Shown piece after piece: positions 1-12,900 of a DNA stretch of 64,000 bases. Every line of letters starts with the position of its first letter. Position 1 is the stretch's first letter. Under the pieces are notes generated by a model. The model was not told the DNA's origin. It ran no database searches and saw only the letters and a list, made by a program, of their open reading frames with translations. The translations under genes and the position numbers were made by a program. The DNA is from Apostichopus japonicus. Its lineage: Eukaryota > Echinodermata > Holothuroidea > Aspidochirotida > Stichopodidae. The stretch covers positions 11,673,764 to 11,737,763 of the forward strand of contig NC_092583.1 in NCBI RefSeq assembly GCF_037975245.1, given 5' to 3'.

Positions 1-169
1 TTTTTCAAGTTAAAGGCTATTTTGATCGTTTCTTGATGCGATCTGGGCCTTTACGAACGCCCCTCACCCCCCCCCCCCCCGCCCCATCCCCCCGCCCCAT
101 CCCCCCCCCTCTGCAACGGTGCCATGTATATAATAGAGTTACCGAATCATCGAGGACATTCCTTCCCAT

Positions 170-1150
170 GAGTAGCTGCTCTCGCTTGCTCTATTACCAT
201 CCGCAGCAACGAGCTTCTTTCTTCTTCTTTTTTTCTTCTTTTTTTTGGGGCTGGAAGAAGCGACACATTTTCCAACTTAACTAAGTAAGACAGCAAATTT
301 ACAAGAAAGTTACAGAATGGACACGTGGGAAAATACCAACGCTTTGTCAATCCATGTGTGAAGGTATTCTTGTTTCAAGTTTGACCTGTCATTATCTCGA
401 TAGCCTTGTTGTAGTCATTTGTTAATGTTATATTCCGTCGCTCGTATCTCCAAATCACTTTGAAGCGCCAAATTGTTCCGGTGGAGGCGTGGGTATTCTA
501 CCGGTTGGAAGTACTGACTGTGAGCAAGATTTTTTTGCTTTTCTTTAATCGCTACAAAACTTGCACAAGTCTTTTTTTTTTTTCATTTTATTTATGCCCT
601 TCTAAAATATGTAACATAATAATATGACTGGTATAGGACTAAGAACCTCCTTGGATTTTGATTATCTTTTCAAGAAACTTTAAAATATGTCACAATTTGA
701 AAGCAAAGTAATTAGATCCTCTATGTTAAATTAAAAAAGGGGGAAGGGAGATGGGGGTGGGGATGGGGAAGGGGGAGGGGAGGAGCGAATCAAACACATG
801 CAAGATGATTTAAGCACACGTACCATCAGATTAATGTGTATGATTATGGAATAAATTTAACCAACTAATTATTGTCCTTTTGAAAACCAGTCAGCCGGTT
901 ATGAATATGCAAATATGTCAAATAACACATATGACAAGGTTCACATCAATGAAACAAGAGTAACGTAAAGGTTTGGGCGAATTTGATATATTCCTACAGA
1001 AAAGCACCGAATGTGCACTAATACCCAGCATCTACCCCCCCCCCCCCTTCCTCCCTCCCCGTCCAAAACCTGGCTCGGACAGTTACAGAGGGAGGGAAGG
1101 ATATTTACGGAACAGCGGTAGATTCTCGGCGTATGATAGGAATTGTGTCA
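170..1150 (+). repeat. Dispersed ~1 kb repeat, copy 1
   Basis: It aligns in the same orientation with 25140-26172. Shared blocks include GCGACACATTTTCCAA, CGTATCTCCAAATCACTTT, AAATTGTTCCGGT and GGTTATGAATATGCA. The two copies have drifted by substitutions and small gaps. No terminal repeats or coding frame were found. Confidence 0.75.
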
Positions 1151-2918
1151 AAGGGTAAAGAAACTCGCAGGACCCAGAGCAGACTTCTAGCGAGTCCGCA
1201 GTTGTACTCGAATTCTAGCATAATTGCATGTGCAGTGTGCTGACTCTTGTGGATCAGCGGTACTCGGTTTTGGGTACTCATATTCGCTCTCAGTGGACCC
1301 AGAATATTCGAGTACTCGTATACTCAGACCGCGAGGAATGATTGTACTGTATACCCGTACACACATTCTGTGGGTCTCGCACAGCAAGTATGATAGGCAG
1401 ATGATAAGGCCATTAGCATACAATTACAACCATATAAAATGTCACGTCCACCCCCATCCCACCCCACCACCACCCCACCCCACCCCACCACCACCACCCC
1501 TAACCTACCCACACCTCAAGAACAAAACTCACGGAACACTCTCTTATAAAAAATAACGCAATAGATCAAATTGCCTGCCCCACTTCTTTTTCCCGGGTAT
1601 CGAAGTTTGGTAGGTAGAAATCTGAAATCACACGGAACAACAAAACACGCATGCGCAAGTGGTATTATGAAAAACGGACGTTTCATGTCACGCCGTTTGC
1701 GTATTTTTGTTGTCATCATATATAGCTACTTAAAGCTATAATGATATTTGCATCGTAATATATTACTTCCTTGACGGCTAAACAAGTAATCAAACACTTG
1801 CCAGTAATTGGTATTTGATTCTATATTCTAAAGAAAATCAACGCCAATATAGATATTTACTCTGGCTTTACTCTGATTTTCTTTTCTTTTGTTTTCTTTA
1901 AAGTTGTGTTGAAGTAATAACGGAAGTTATTATCTTGAAAACTTCCAACGAGCTGTTTATCTAATGACATATGCAGGCTTAATGTGCAACTGGCTAATAG
2001 CCTTATGACCATTCGACCAACAAACTATCAAGTTCCTGTGGTCTGTATAGGTTCAGTTGTCATATGTAGGCGACAAAAAAAAAGTTGGTTTGTGTTTGAT
2101 TGAATCTACTCCCCTTGTTAACTGAAACCGATATTCCAGTATCTGACAATGACTAATTAATAGCAACAAAAATACCGGAAATTTTCTGCATCTATTGGTC
2201 AAACCCACATCCTTATAGCATATTTTATGGTGAAGATATGATTTTTTTTCTTCAATTTTGGTAGTATTTCGTGATTTCATCTGGCAACAGCAGTGTGAAT
2301 GATGTCATCGCAGTAATTCAGTTGAAAATGATTTTGTAGTTCATTATAATATTTATCTAACTTATACGTGAAAAGTCAATTTTATGAACACTTTCGAGCA
2401 TAGCTTTAAATCTATACAGCCAAATCTACACGGCCAATTTGATACATACAGTGAAAAGAAAACATCAATTTATATATTTCTGGGGTAATTTCATGAATTA
2501 TTATGTGCACCCATTTACCGGGATTATGTAATCAACTTTAACGCATGCAAAATTGGATGATCCGTATATTTCTTTATATTTATTGTTGGCTGCAACCTAT
2601 GGTGAGTCCCCTTGGGACAGGGCCGGATTTACCAATGGGCAACGTGGGCAGCTGCCCACGGGTCTCCACAACAAGGGGCCTCCACATACTTCATGAAAAA
2701 ATATATATATAAGGGGAAATTTGAAGGAAAAAAAATTAAATGTAGGCTGACAAACATCATCAATCAAAATCATATTGCGCGCGGCTTACGCCATGCATAT
2801 ATACGCTTGAAGTCATATTCAATTTTAATTGTATCTCTTTGTGAATGGTAGAAACAGCTAAGTGGTTGTTTTCCCGTTATTACAAATCACACGTCGGCAG
2901 ACAAACATGATTGGCCTA

Positions 2919-2921
<3 letters not shown>

Positions 2922-2949
<28 letters not shown>

Positions 2950-3183
2950 TGTATATGTGATCTTCCCGCAAGCAGGAACTCGCGAAAGAAGCCATGGAGG
3001 CTTATAGACTCGCAAGCTGACCGAAGCCAATCTCTCGGCACACATTCATTTAACGTCCATGTCAGGAAGTTGTTATTGAACAACACCATTGCCAGACGAC
3101 ACACATTGCTGTCGGCGGGGAATCGAACCGGGGATCTCATGACTGGGAGACGCCGGCGTTAACCACTAGGCTATACACTCCGC
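2922..3183 (-). mobile_element. tRNA-derived SINE, family 1, copy 1
   Basis: Read on the minus strand, the head has an A box (TAGCCTAGTGGTTAACG) and a B box (GGTTCGATTCC) in tRNA order. A body of about 180 bases follows, then a tail of ATAC tetramers (2922-2955 on plus). It shares its body with 6068-6246 and 33325-33566. Confidence 0.8.
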
Positions 3184-3275
3184 CTTATATCCAAAGTCAT
3201 CAATCTCAACGTCTATTTTCTTTAGAACTAGGTTAATGGTTTTGGTTGAAACATTTCAGTACACCCTGACAGTGC

Positions 3276-3770
3276 GAGCTGATCGGCATAGCCAAGACTA
3301 CACTCCGCAAGTGCAAGTACCTCCGAAGCCCACACCTCTCCGTTGCGACTAAGCTTCTCGTCATCAGAGCCCTAGTAATGTCTAGGTTGACCTATGGCTC
3401 TACTACATGGTCGATTAAGAATTCGGATGCAGCCAAACTGGATGCTTTTGGTCGTACCGTCTGGAGATGGCTGCTAGGTGTCAATTGGAGCGACCACGTT
3501 ACCAACGAGTCACTTATGCGAATGATAGACGGTAGATGGCTATTCACCTATGACACTATTGTGCAGAGAAAAATGGACTGGTTCAGCCACCTCGCCCGTC
3601 AACAGGGTCTCCAGTGGGACCTCTTGTCAGGTGCCGTTCTGGGCACAGTGAGTAGTCGTGGGCGGCGTCGGATGACCTGGTATGATAACATCAGAGCCTC
3701 AACCGGTCTCACCTTGGAGGAAGCAAAACAGCAGGCTCTTTCCCGGATTCATCTGCGGATACGTGGTCAC
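3276..3770 (+). pseudogene. Non-LTR retrotransposon fragment (3' end of reverse transcriptase ORF)
   Basis: An in-frame run encodes the region after the reverse transcriptase core: GIAKTTLRKCKYL, LLVIRALVMSRLTYGSTTW, LDAFGRTVWRWLLGVNWSDH, DWFSHLARQQ, RGRRRMTWYDNI and GLTLEEA. This is the common LINE ending 'YGSETW ... RRMLRISWTDH ... GHVLR ... GRPR.TW.DNI'. The 5' part, including the polymerase motif, is missing and the frame is closed upstream by TGA at 3267. It is a dead, 5'-truncated copy. Confidence 0.82.
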
Positions 3771-3886
3771 CAACCAGCTCCACTTCGCCGGTCATCTCGC
3801 ATCGCTTTGAGACAGTTAGAGCAGACGACGTCGGCCTGTATCGGGTTGTTATGTTATATTGGATTTCGTTTTGTATTGCACTATCG

Positions 3887-3918
3887 TGGGTTAGGGTTAG
3901 GGTTAACCCTAACCCTAA
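3887..3918. repeat. Head-to-head telomeric-type repeat
   Basis: About 2.5 units of TTAGGG meet about 2.5 units of CCCTAA, forming a perfect palindrome centred near 3903. It lies inside the hAT-like element. Confidence 0.85.
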
Positions 3919-5339
3919 GAACAGACTCCGTACTGCAATGGGTCATGATAGGCTCAGTCATCTGACCTTGATGAGTATTGAATATGACATTCTCAGAGAG
4001 ACTGACTTCGACAAATTGATCCAAGATTTTGCAAGGGTCAAGTCTCGAAAAAATGCCTGGTCTGTAAATATACGTATTGTAAGTATTATATCAAGGTTTA
4101 TATGATTGATCATGATTGCTCGTTCGTACTGAGAGTGAGAGAGGTTGTAGCAACCTTTTTACTTGTACTGAAAATTTTGCAGGCAAACAGGCCTACATAC
4201 CGTAATGAAAATTCTTCAGAAATCACAAAATTTACTTCAGAAATCACAAAATACTGCACCATTTCGCATCCAAGAACCCTTAATTATTGGAAAAAATATA
4301 CCCCTCCCCTTACACACCTCCCACAGGACGGCGATCACTGGAGGGGGGGGCCTCCACCACTGAAGGTTGCCCACGGGCCTCCACATGTCTAAATCCGGCC
4401 CGGCCTTGGGAGTTTACCTACGGAGGCAGGGACTTGGAGTATACTCAGATATAGTTGGCGAATATCCTACTTAGATGATTTATCACCATCCGCCCCACCT
4501 CCACCCTCCCAACCACCAGTCCCCCACCCCCTCCCCAATGAAGATAGAGATGGAGTAGTACTGCGCCTGAATACGTGTATATAAGCACAGGGTAACCGAG
4601 GGCCAACTGTATGAACCGATAAAGGGATTCCATTGTTCTTCTTGTTTCCCAAACCGACAGACATACGCAATAGCTCGGCTAGCATACAGTTTTATTGTTA
4701 TTTTATTATTTTTATTTTTACTGTTATTGGTAAATGTTTTTATTTGGGTGTTCAGGAATTTTGTTTAGACTTTTTGGCACTTTCTCATCTGCTCAATCCG
4801 CATAGACCGTCATACACTAATGGTGACCTCAATGCGGCTAAGGCCAAAATACTCTTGAAAAAAAGAAAGAAAGAAAGAAAGAAAGATTTGAAATATTACG
4901 GAGCAACATCGACATAAACATAATTTATTACTTTATTTTGCTTTATGAAGAGAGGGAGAGAGAGAGGTGAAGAGAGTGAGTGAGTGAGTGAGTCGTAAAC
5001 AGTTGGTCGACCTCGGTTATATGTTGCTTCGCGTCCTTTTTCATGTTTCTTCTAAAGAATGATTTCAGAGAGATCTTTAGTATATGTTGATATGCTAAAG
5101 TGACACAAAGAGATGGAAACGTTGAGTGTTAATGAAAATGTTGATATAGCTACTTTCAAACTATATGAAATATATTTAAATTAGGACATCGATTTCTAAG
5201 TTCTGGTCTAGATGTTTATTTTCAACGCATTGTTTATTTTCATAGAAATCAAATAACTCAATGAATAATGTGATGAATATAATCATCTCATCGTCATCGC
5301 CATCGTTATAATCATAGGCATCATCACCGAACAGCGAAT

Positions 5340-5620
5340 TGAGTCGTCATGCTCATCGGCACCTTCTTTGTCAGCGTCATCCTTGGCGACACCACCGAAC
5401 ACCGATTGGAGTCGACATACCCATCGGCACCTTCCTTGTCATCGTCATCCTTGGCGACACCACCGAACACCGATTGGAGTCGACATGCTCATCGGCACCT
5501 TCCTTGTTATCGTCATCCTTGGCAACACCACCGAACACCGATTGGAGTCGACATGCTCATTGGCACCCTCCTTGTTATCGTCATCCTTCGCGACACCACC
5601 GAACACCGATTGAAGCCGTC
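5340..5620 (+). repeat. 68 bp minisatellite, about four copies
   Basis: The ACCACCGAACACCGATTGG block recurs at 5391, 5459, 5527 and 5595, a period of 68 bases. As 68 is not a multiple of 3, the array reads open in more than one frame, producing long spurious frames. A degenerate unit recurs at 5697. Confidence 0.9.
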
Positions 5621-6067
5621 TTCTTCACCTTGATAGTCATCTACATCATCTTCGCTGCCGTCCTGTCCAGATTCATCGCCTTTGTTATCGTCGTCACCAC
5701 CGAACACCGATTAGAGTCGTCATGGTCATCGGACACCTTCCTTATCATCGTCATCGTCATCCTCGGCCGCAATCATGACATTTTCGAAAATACCTTCCTC
5801 GAAGTTTTGTCGCTCCTTATCATTCTCAATTCAATTAGACAGATACAACCGCAAATTTCTTGGAGTGGCTCGCCTTAAAATGGTTGTTGAAGCTTGACCA
5901 TAGGTGACCATGTTTCCCATACTTTCTATCATATTTTAGGTCAATGCTGAAGACAGTGAAGACAGAAAGACAAATGGATTTGACCAGCCTTAAATGATAT
6001 ATAACTTGTGTCTTGAATTGCCTTGAACAATACTTGTGACTTCGGTGCATTTTAACCCTTTTCCATT

Positions 6068-6246
6068 TGTATGTATGTATGTGTGTATGTATGTATGTAT
6101 TTTAGATCCTCCTCAGTGCAAGCAGGAACTCGCGAAGACTCATTGGCTTATCAAAGCCGCAAGCTGACCGAAGTCAGTCTCTTAGATTCACATTTAACGT
6201 CCATGATTATGAATTGTCGTTAACCACTGAGCTAACACTCCTTGTT
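6068..6246 (-). mobile_element. SINE family 1, copy 2 (internal deletion)
   Basis: The ATAC tail, body and A-box end (TTAGCTCAGTGGTTAACG on minus) are present. The stretch with the B box is missing: sequence jumps from the body (GAATTGTC on plus) straight to the A box. It therefore lacks half of its internal promoter. Confidence 0.75.
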
Positions 6247-6743
6247 TCGGATGGCGGGGGGGGGGGGGGGGGGGCTGGTGGGTGGGTGGATAATATGGTA
6301 TCGCCCTGAATATATATATGCCGCCAAGTGGCTATAGTTTAATTCGAACGGTGGCCCCAGATTTCTGATCAAGTTATATAGCATGACAGTTTTAACAAGT
6401 AAGCCTACAGCAGTTTTCCCTAACTTAGCATCAAGTGTGGTTGTGTCGACCATTAGACTTTCGGACGGATACCACACCGGCTTCCCAAGGCCATGATGAT
6501 AGAGCTAATCTTACCGCTGATTTCCTTCCTGACCAGCAAATGATATGATGTTTCACATGTTATCAATACTTCACGGTTGCCTCTGAACTTTTACTACTAC
6601 CGCTTCGCTGTGTGAATCACTTGGAAATCACATGCATGCGAAAATATAGTACTTGGTAAGCTGTTTGCAAACCTGCACAAAGTCTATTCAGCCTTATACA
6701 ACATGCCCTTCACTGCGAACAGTTTTTGCAGGTACTTTTCTAA

Positions 6744-7100
6744 GAGAGCCTTGTACTCATACGTACTCATTCCAAAGGGAATTATGCTTGTATTCGTATA
6801 CTCACCGGTTCGTACTCATACTGGTACTCCATACACTTTTAGAAATCTAGTATTGATATTAGTGTACGATTATGTACTCGTACACCGCTACGAGAGCCTT
6901 GTACTCATATGTACTCATACCAAAGGAAATTCTACTTGTATTCGTATTCACGGATTTGTACTCGCATTGGCACTCCATACACTTTTAGAAATATAGTATT
7001 GATATTAGTGTACGATTCAGTACTCTAAACCGTTAATAGAGCCGTGTACTTATACGTACTCATACCAAATAGAATTCTATTTGTACTCATATTCATGATG
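6744..7100 (+). repeat. 146 bp tandem repeat, about 2.4 copies
   Basis: GAGCCTTGTACTCATA and TACACTTTTAGAAAT blocks recur at a spacing of about 146-148 bases, with starts near 6744, 6892 and 7037. GTACTC occurs many times per unit. Similar GTACTC-rich sequence lies at 1258-1330. Confidence 0.8.
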
Positions 7101-7766
7101 CTATGATAGTACTCGCACTGAATGATGGAAAGTCCCATGACAGATAGACAAGGCATGGCTAGTATCATATTTTATAAGTCATTCATTCTTAACTAATTTG
7201 GTCCCACAAAATTGAACTTTGAACTTCTTCTCAATTTAACGAAAGACGTAACGCCGCGGAACAATTAATAAAACCACTCGATGAAAAGTTGGCCCCCGAT
7301 TCCAATCAAACCGTTTTCCCCTTTTCTCTTTCAGATATTAAAAGGATAAGAACAACGGTCAAAGATTTGAAGGAGGGGTTGAAAGATCTACAAATGAACC
7401 CTTTTGATGGAAATAAAAAAACCCAGAAGATACGAATTAGTAGCGTCCTGCTGATCGACTGATTTAATTTACTATAAGGTACCTTTTTCGACGGAATTGT
7501 TTTTAAGGTCAAATATACTGTCGCGAGGTGTGTCTGTGTGAACTGTACGTGTCCGTGTGTGTATATGCAGTCCCTCCATGCAAACGCATATATAACACGT
7601 TATACAATGATTTGGTATGGGGAAAACTGCATGATAGATATAGTGGTACTCAGGGTAATACACTGCTAGTACATGTATCTATTAAGTATTAGGTACATAT
7701 GTGTAACATTTGTATGATAAAGTGGTTGGAATACACCGATTCACACAATAGATTACAGTAACTATA

Positions 7767-8027
7767 CTGTAAATCTTAAAGCTTTGTATACCACACTAAA
7801 AACTGGATCGTGCTGATCAATATGATAAATCGGTAACATGTGCTATTAGGTTTACAGTAAGAACTGAGGATATGTGTAATCCCAACAAATGCATCAAACT
7901 GGATTTGTTGGAGTTAAACATAGCCTATCCTCAGTTCTTACTGTAATCCTAATAGCACATATGCTACCGATTTATAGCACGAATCCAGCTTTTTTTTTTC
8001 TTCGGCACAAAACTTTAAGATTTACAG
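7767..8027. mobile_element. Fold-back MITE with TA duplication
   Basis: The 261 bp element is nearly all inverted repeat. It starts CTGTAAATCTTAAAG, ends with the reverse complement, and is flanked by TA on each side. The inner arms (ATAAATCGGTAACATGTGC and partner) pair across a short loop near 7890. TA target duplication points to the Tc1/mariner group. No coding capacity. Confidence 0.8.
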
Positions 8028-8310
8028 TAGTTTACATGCATGACGTTCTCTGTGTGGATCGGGTGTTTGAATACTTATGGATGTTATTGCTATATTTCAA
8101 AGTTTAAATGTGAAATGTCAAAACGAAATTAAACTTAATAGGTTGCATTGTTTAATGTCATTACGGTTTTGGAAAGCAAATCATCCAATTAAAAAAAAAG
8201 GTTGATTAAGGATGAGGATCTTCTTTAGAATCGTTCCGTTCACTCATAAGCCTATTGTCAGAAATAGCTTGAAAACCTATTAATTTAGCTATACCTAAAT
8301 ATCTTAATAT

Positions 8311-8315
8311 ATATA

Positions 8316-8367
<52 letters not shown>

Positions 8368-8382
8368 TATATATATATATTA

Positions 8383-8461
<79 letters not shown>
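8311..8461. repeat. AT dinucleotide tract
   Basis: About 150 bases of near-pure AT/TA with two small interruptions. Confidence 0.95.
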
Positions 8462-8464
<3 letters not shown>

Positions 8465-9820
8465 TTTCTGCAGTTTAATTTAAACCACCCCATGTAGTGA
8501 TACAAATTAAATCTTCAACATTTTCTAAGAAATTAATCATGTGGGAATATCCATCACTTAATGTAATAATGTCAAATTCAAGAGTCACTGAGAGCACCTT
8601 TAGGAATGTGTTCTTTTTTCCCCTCCACCCCCCCCCCCGTGCCTATTCCTTTTTCCCTGAGGCTGTACCGTATCACCTGGGTCTATAACATTGGTCCAAC
8701 AAATATGGCCTTTGCCAGACTAGCTTGAAGGATAGCGTCATACTTATTGGCACTTCTTTCCGCTAAAAAAAACGAAGAGAAAGAAGAGGAACCTTTTTGT
8801 ACGAATTAATTGAACTTATCGCACCCTGTCGACCTCAATTCGACATCGTAACCATGAGAAATATATGTCGTCTCTCGGTTTAGGGGCCAAAAAAAATGGA
8901 ATTTTAACTCATAACAAAGTCAGTTGCATCAAACTTGAAATGGAATCGACATATTCTTGGAATATATATATAGGCTATTTCAAAGGTTGCCTTACATTTT
9001 TTTCTGATTTACTATGATGCAGGTTATAATAAAATATTATACAAACCACATGTTACCACTTACACCACAATCTCACACCAAATGTAACCTGCAAACAGTT
9101 CGATAGCAGTACCCAGGACTACGAGGAACAAAAGGGCCGATCAATTTCCGCCCTCTATAGAGCAGACGATTATACCTCGACCCCCCCCTCCTTCCATCAG
9201 TTCCACCATCAAGTGTTAAAAGAAAAGAAATCGTTATAAAGTGATAAGAAACGATCCTTGCCCCCCCCCCACCCCCGCTCCTAAACATTGTGAATGCTCC
9301 TTCATGAATTCGTGATGCTCCTTCATAAATCTTGTTAATCCCCCAGGCCTCCACAAATCAGTTGGTGCCCCTCCATCTTACAGTTTCTTGGCTAAGGGCC
9401 TGCCCGCACTTAGCCTACTGTTGCATAAAATAATCAAATAGTTGTAAATATTCTACGCTCTGCAGCACAGACAATCTAAACCAAGGTCTAGCGCTAACGT
9501 AACAATCCGATGAAGTTGGCCTCTGAAAAAGATATCGCGACAGGGGAGAAAAAGAACCTATCCCATAATAGTCTGTATAAAGCACAACGTCGCACGGCGT
9601 TGGTGCCATTATTTGGAACACTAACACGCACGCACAGACTATATATATAAATATATATATATATATAGATCTAACTGTCAGAAGTACAACCACTTTACTC
9701 TGAGATATTAACAACAATTATGATTTCTGTTTGACAATATATAATATCCATTTGAAAGAGGGAGGAAAAAGAGATACGTTTTCTGGACAGTTAAGCCGTA
9801 TTTATTAAAATATCGCGGCA

Positions 9821-9992
9821 ATGGGGGACCGCACGGTTAACCTGCATCGCTTATTGGTTGTTACCGTTGCAACATGTGTAATATTACTTTGTCTCAGTGG
9901 GACAGTTTCATCTCAGAGATCAAACCCTCTTGATGTCGATTCCGTTGTGGGAGGAAATGGCGAATCGTTGTTGTCCTTCTCCGACTATTCAG
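9821..9992 (+). CDS. vWC-repeat protein, exon 1 (signal peptide)
   Basis: The ATG at 9821 opens a frame with a hydrophobic core (residues 11-25) and a small-residue cleavage site near residue 31. The exon ends at a GTTAGT donor in phase 1. The next 2.4 kb does not continue the frame. This is the only signal-peptide-like start in frame upstream of the vWC exon. Confidence 0.7.
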
Positions 9993-12900
9993 GTTAGTTC
10001 ATCTTTTATCTGCCTTCTTTTCAAACTATAGTGTTGAAACATATGTAAGACGCAAGGAATGGGGGAGGGGTGAGGAGATGAAAGGGTAGGATCTGTTTTA
10101 ATGAATATTTATTGCGTATAGGCAAAGCTCGTGACAAAAAAAAGCAAGAAACACGAACAAAATGAATCATTTATTCTCGTCTTACAAACATTATTCATTT
10201 GTGCGCATTCTAGCTGCTGACGGCACATGATGGTCTTTTAACGCGATGCTTGTCTTTCACACTCCCCGACCTTTCCCCATCACTGTTTTGTCTTGTCCAT
10301 GCACACTCCTGTTCAAACAATTGAGATCCATTTGACAAGCTTCGTGGAGTCATTTATTGCCTCCATGATCACAAGCTAGAAGTGTAATTGAATCCAGCGG
10401 ACAACAAACTTGTAGGCCCTACAACACAGAAGCTTTCATGAGGACTGAGCTACGACCCATTAGACACCCACGCAGGCTCAGAACTGATGCTCGGAGTACA
10501 AACAAACATAAAGTGTTTATTATGTATATATTATAGATAAATTTCCATAATTCTTGAATGATCAAGCGACCCACCGTAAATTGTTCGCGATCCATATTTG
10601 GGCGGCGCCCCATATATAGTCTGCGGACAGTCGCTTTAGGCAAAGTACCAACCTGAACCGTGGAACGTAAACCATGGAGAATTGTTTAGGAGAAAAAGGC
10701 AGGGAAACATGTATTAAGTATGAGGGTATATAGGGACCATGTGGACCATGCAGTTTGTACTGAGATCAGACTGAACAGAAACCACAAGTACTTAAAAACA
10801 ATGGCACGTTTTCCCCAAAACTATAGATATAGCAACAGACAGTATTTAGTCTTGTGTGTCACCATAAGATAGGGTGACCATATTTTCCTGACTAGAATCG
10901 GGGACATTTATTGCGTGACTGATATGGGGGAGGGGTCTAATGGGAGGGGGTGTCCCCCTCCCCTTTGGAAAATTTTCAAGTGCCTAAGGTGCTTAGATGT
11001 AAAATGGTGATACTTAGAACCTTTTTTTAAATCAATTTTATTTTCAAAAATGTACCTTTTTTTAGATGAAATTCACTTACTTTACGTGGTTCTTTGAGAG
11101 CTTGTGAGTTGCTCATGCTCACACTATAAGTGTCGTTGTGTCGCCGTAGTTGCCAATTATACGGTCGAAAGAGTGCTAGGCTAGATCGATCTAGCATATT
11201 TTTAACAGTGCTCCACTTTACACTGCCCCACCTGTTCCGTTCGGCGCCTGCACACTTGACTAAATTTTGTTTTACAATTATTTTACTAATAATGTGGGAT
11301 ATTTTCAAAATTCCTGAAGATTTAGACGAGTCGGGGACATTTTCGGGGACACTTGTTCATCGGGGACAGCACACTGTAATCGAGGACTGTCCCCGAGAAT
11401 CGGGGACGTCTGGTCACCTTACCATAAAACTATCCTTGATGATGGGCAAAGATTTAGAGGTTGTTCTTTCAGCATTTGTGTATATTTGATCCTTGATCGT
11501 TACTGCTTCCGGCATGGAGGGAAGATATGGGTAATAGAAAAAATCACAACAATCAACTTTTACTTTTTTTTTTACTTTTACTTCATAGCAAAGATCTTGC
11601 TACGAATTGGCTTAGGATACTAAATTTAACAGTTCCAACTTTTTTGACAGTATGAGTTTCACACCACGCGTGGAGAATCAAAAGTGATGGCGCTAAGGCA
11701 GAATAAATTTAGGATGAAATTTCATGAATGACGATCTACGTCCCTTCACTTATAAATATGGTATATGTTGCGGTATATGTTCTGCATGGCAAACATGCCC
11801 ATTGTGGTAAACTGAGATAACTGGGATAGGCACCTTACAGTCACGTGACCAAATTACCATACCCCCCACCCACTTGTTCGTCCTTCGCATGTAATCCGCT
11901 CAGTGAATACGCGTACGCCGTTGGTGGGGTCCGGGTGGTTAAAAAAAATTCATCCCCCTGTTTGATCATGAATGTCTTAAACAATATCTGTGTGGTTTTG
12001 GTACATTCTCAATGCTTTTCAATGTTAAAACCATCTAACGATATAAATAATTTGTTGAAGTTTCTTTTCAATTATGCGCTTCTATCTAGGCGACGAAATG
12101 TTGAGGATCAAAGCCTGCTCATTACTTTCTCGCTGATTCATTAAGCTTCGATTTGGAAATAAATGTTTGACTTATACAGTTTGAGCAAATAGTATAATCG
12201 TAGGTTTTGGTAAACTTATGAGCAACCAAAAAGTGCTCCTTTCAGTTATTCTGTTTTGCTACTTTACATCGAAGTCGTCATGGGTTGATGTTTTCTTTCT
12301 GCCTTTTATCTAACATTTGCATATGTGTGTTTTTTTTTATTCTGTTGTTTTACAGTGTCTGCTTCATCGAGTGACATCGGCGATAGGATACCGTGTGTGT
12401 TTAGAGGCGATTTGAAATTAAATAATGACCAATGGACTATCGACTCTTGTACATTGTGTACTTGTCGCAACGGTACCACAGATTGTGACATTATCAGTTG
12501 TGGAACAGCAAAATGTGCCAATCCTGTCAAAATACCCGGAGAGTGCTGTCCACTGTGTCCTTACAGTAAGTAATATTTTCTTTACCTCCTCCTTCTTAAC
12601 CCCTCCTACGTCACCAACTCCTTTTCTTTCCTTCTCCGCCATCTCCTCCTCCTCCTACGTCACCTCCTCCTACTTCATCTTCTTCTTTCTCCTCCTCCCC
12701 TTCTCCTTCTTTTCCTCCGTCAAATCTTATTACGTCACCTCCCCCTCGATCTCCTCCTTGCACTTTCTTCTCCTGCGTCACCTCCTCCTTCTCATTTTCC
12801 ATCTCCTTCATTCTCCTTGCCTGCTCCTGCTACACCTCCGTCTCTCATCCGACTCTTCTCTTTCATCTCATCCGCCTGCTCACTGCCTCCTCCTTCTCCT

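Larger units (their letters stand above)
2618..4403. mobile_element. hAT-like DNA transposon, non-autonomous, with nested LINE and SINE pieces
   Basis: The left end reads CAGGGCCGGATTTA. The right end, read inward, gives CCGGGCCGGATTTA. A perfect 8 bp direct duplication CCTTGGGA flanks it at 2610-2617 and 4404-4411. An 8 bp duplication with CAGGG-type ends is the hAT pattern. Subterminal blocks (TGGGCAACGTGGGC and TGCCCACGGGCCTCC) are also mirrored. No transposase frame was seen. A SINE (2922-3183) and a LINE fragment (3276-3770) lie inside. Confidence 0.85.
1..9820. other. Gene-free 5' stretch
   Basis: No open frame here looks like a host gene. It holds one copy of a ~1 kb dispersed repeat (170-1150), a hAT-like element (2618-4403), a 68 bp minisatellite (5340-5620), a truncated SINE (6068-6246), a 146 bp tandem repeat (6744-7100), a fold-back element (7767-8027) and a long AT tract (8311-8461). 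Between these lie simple C/G and T tracts. I see nothing in 1510-2600, 4412-5280 or 8470-9820. Confidence 0.7.

Noticed and set aside
3378-3965. A functional gene in the 195-codon frame
   Set aside because: It is the 3' remnant of a LINE reverse transcriptase, closed upstream by a stop, and its last part runs through the telomere-type palindrome.
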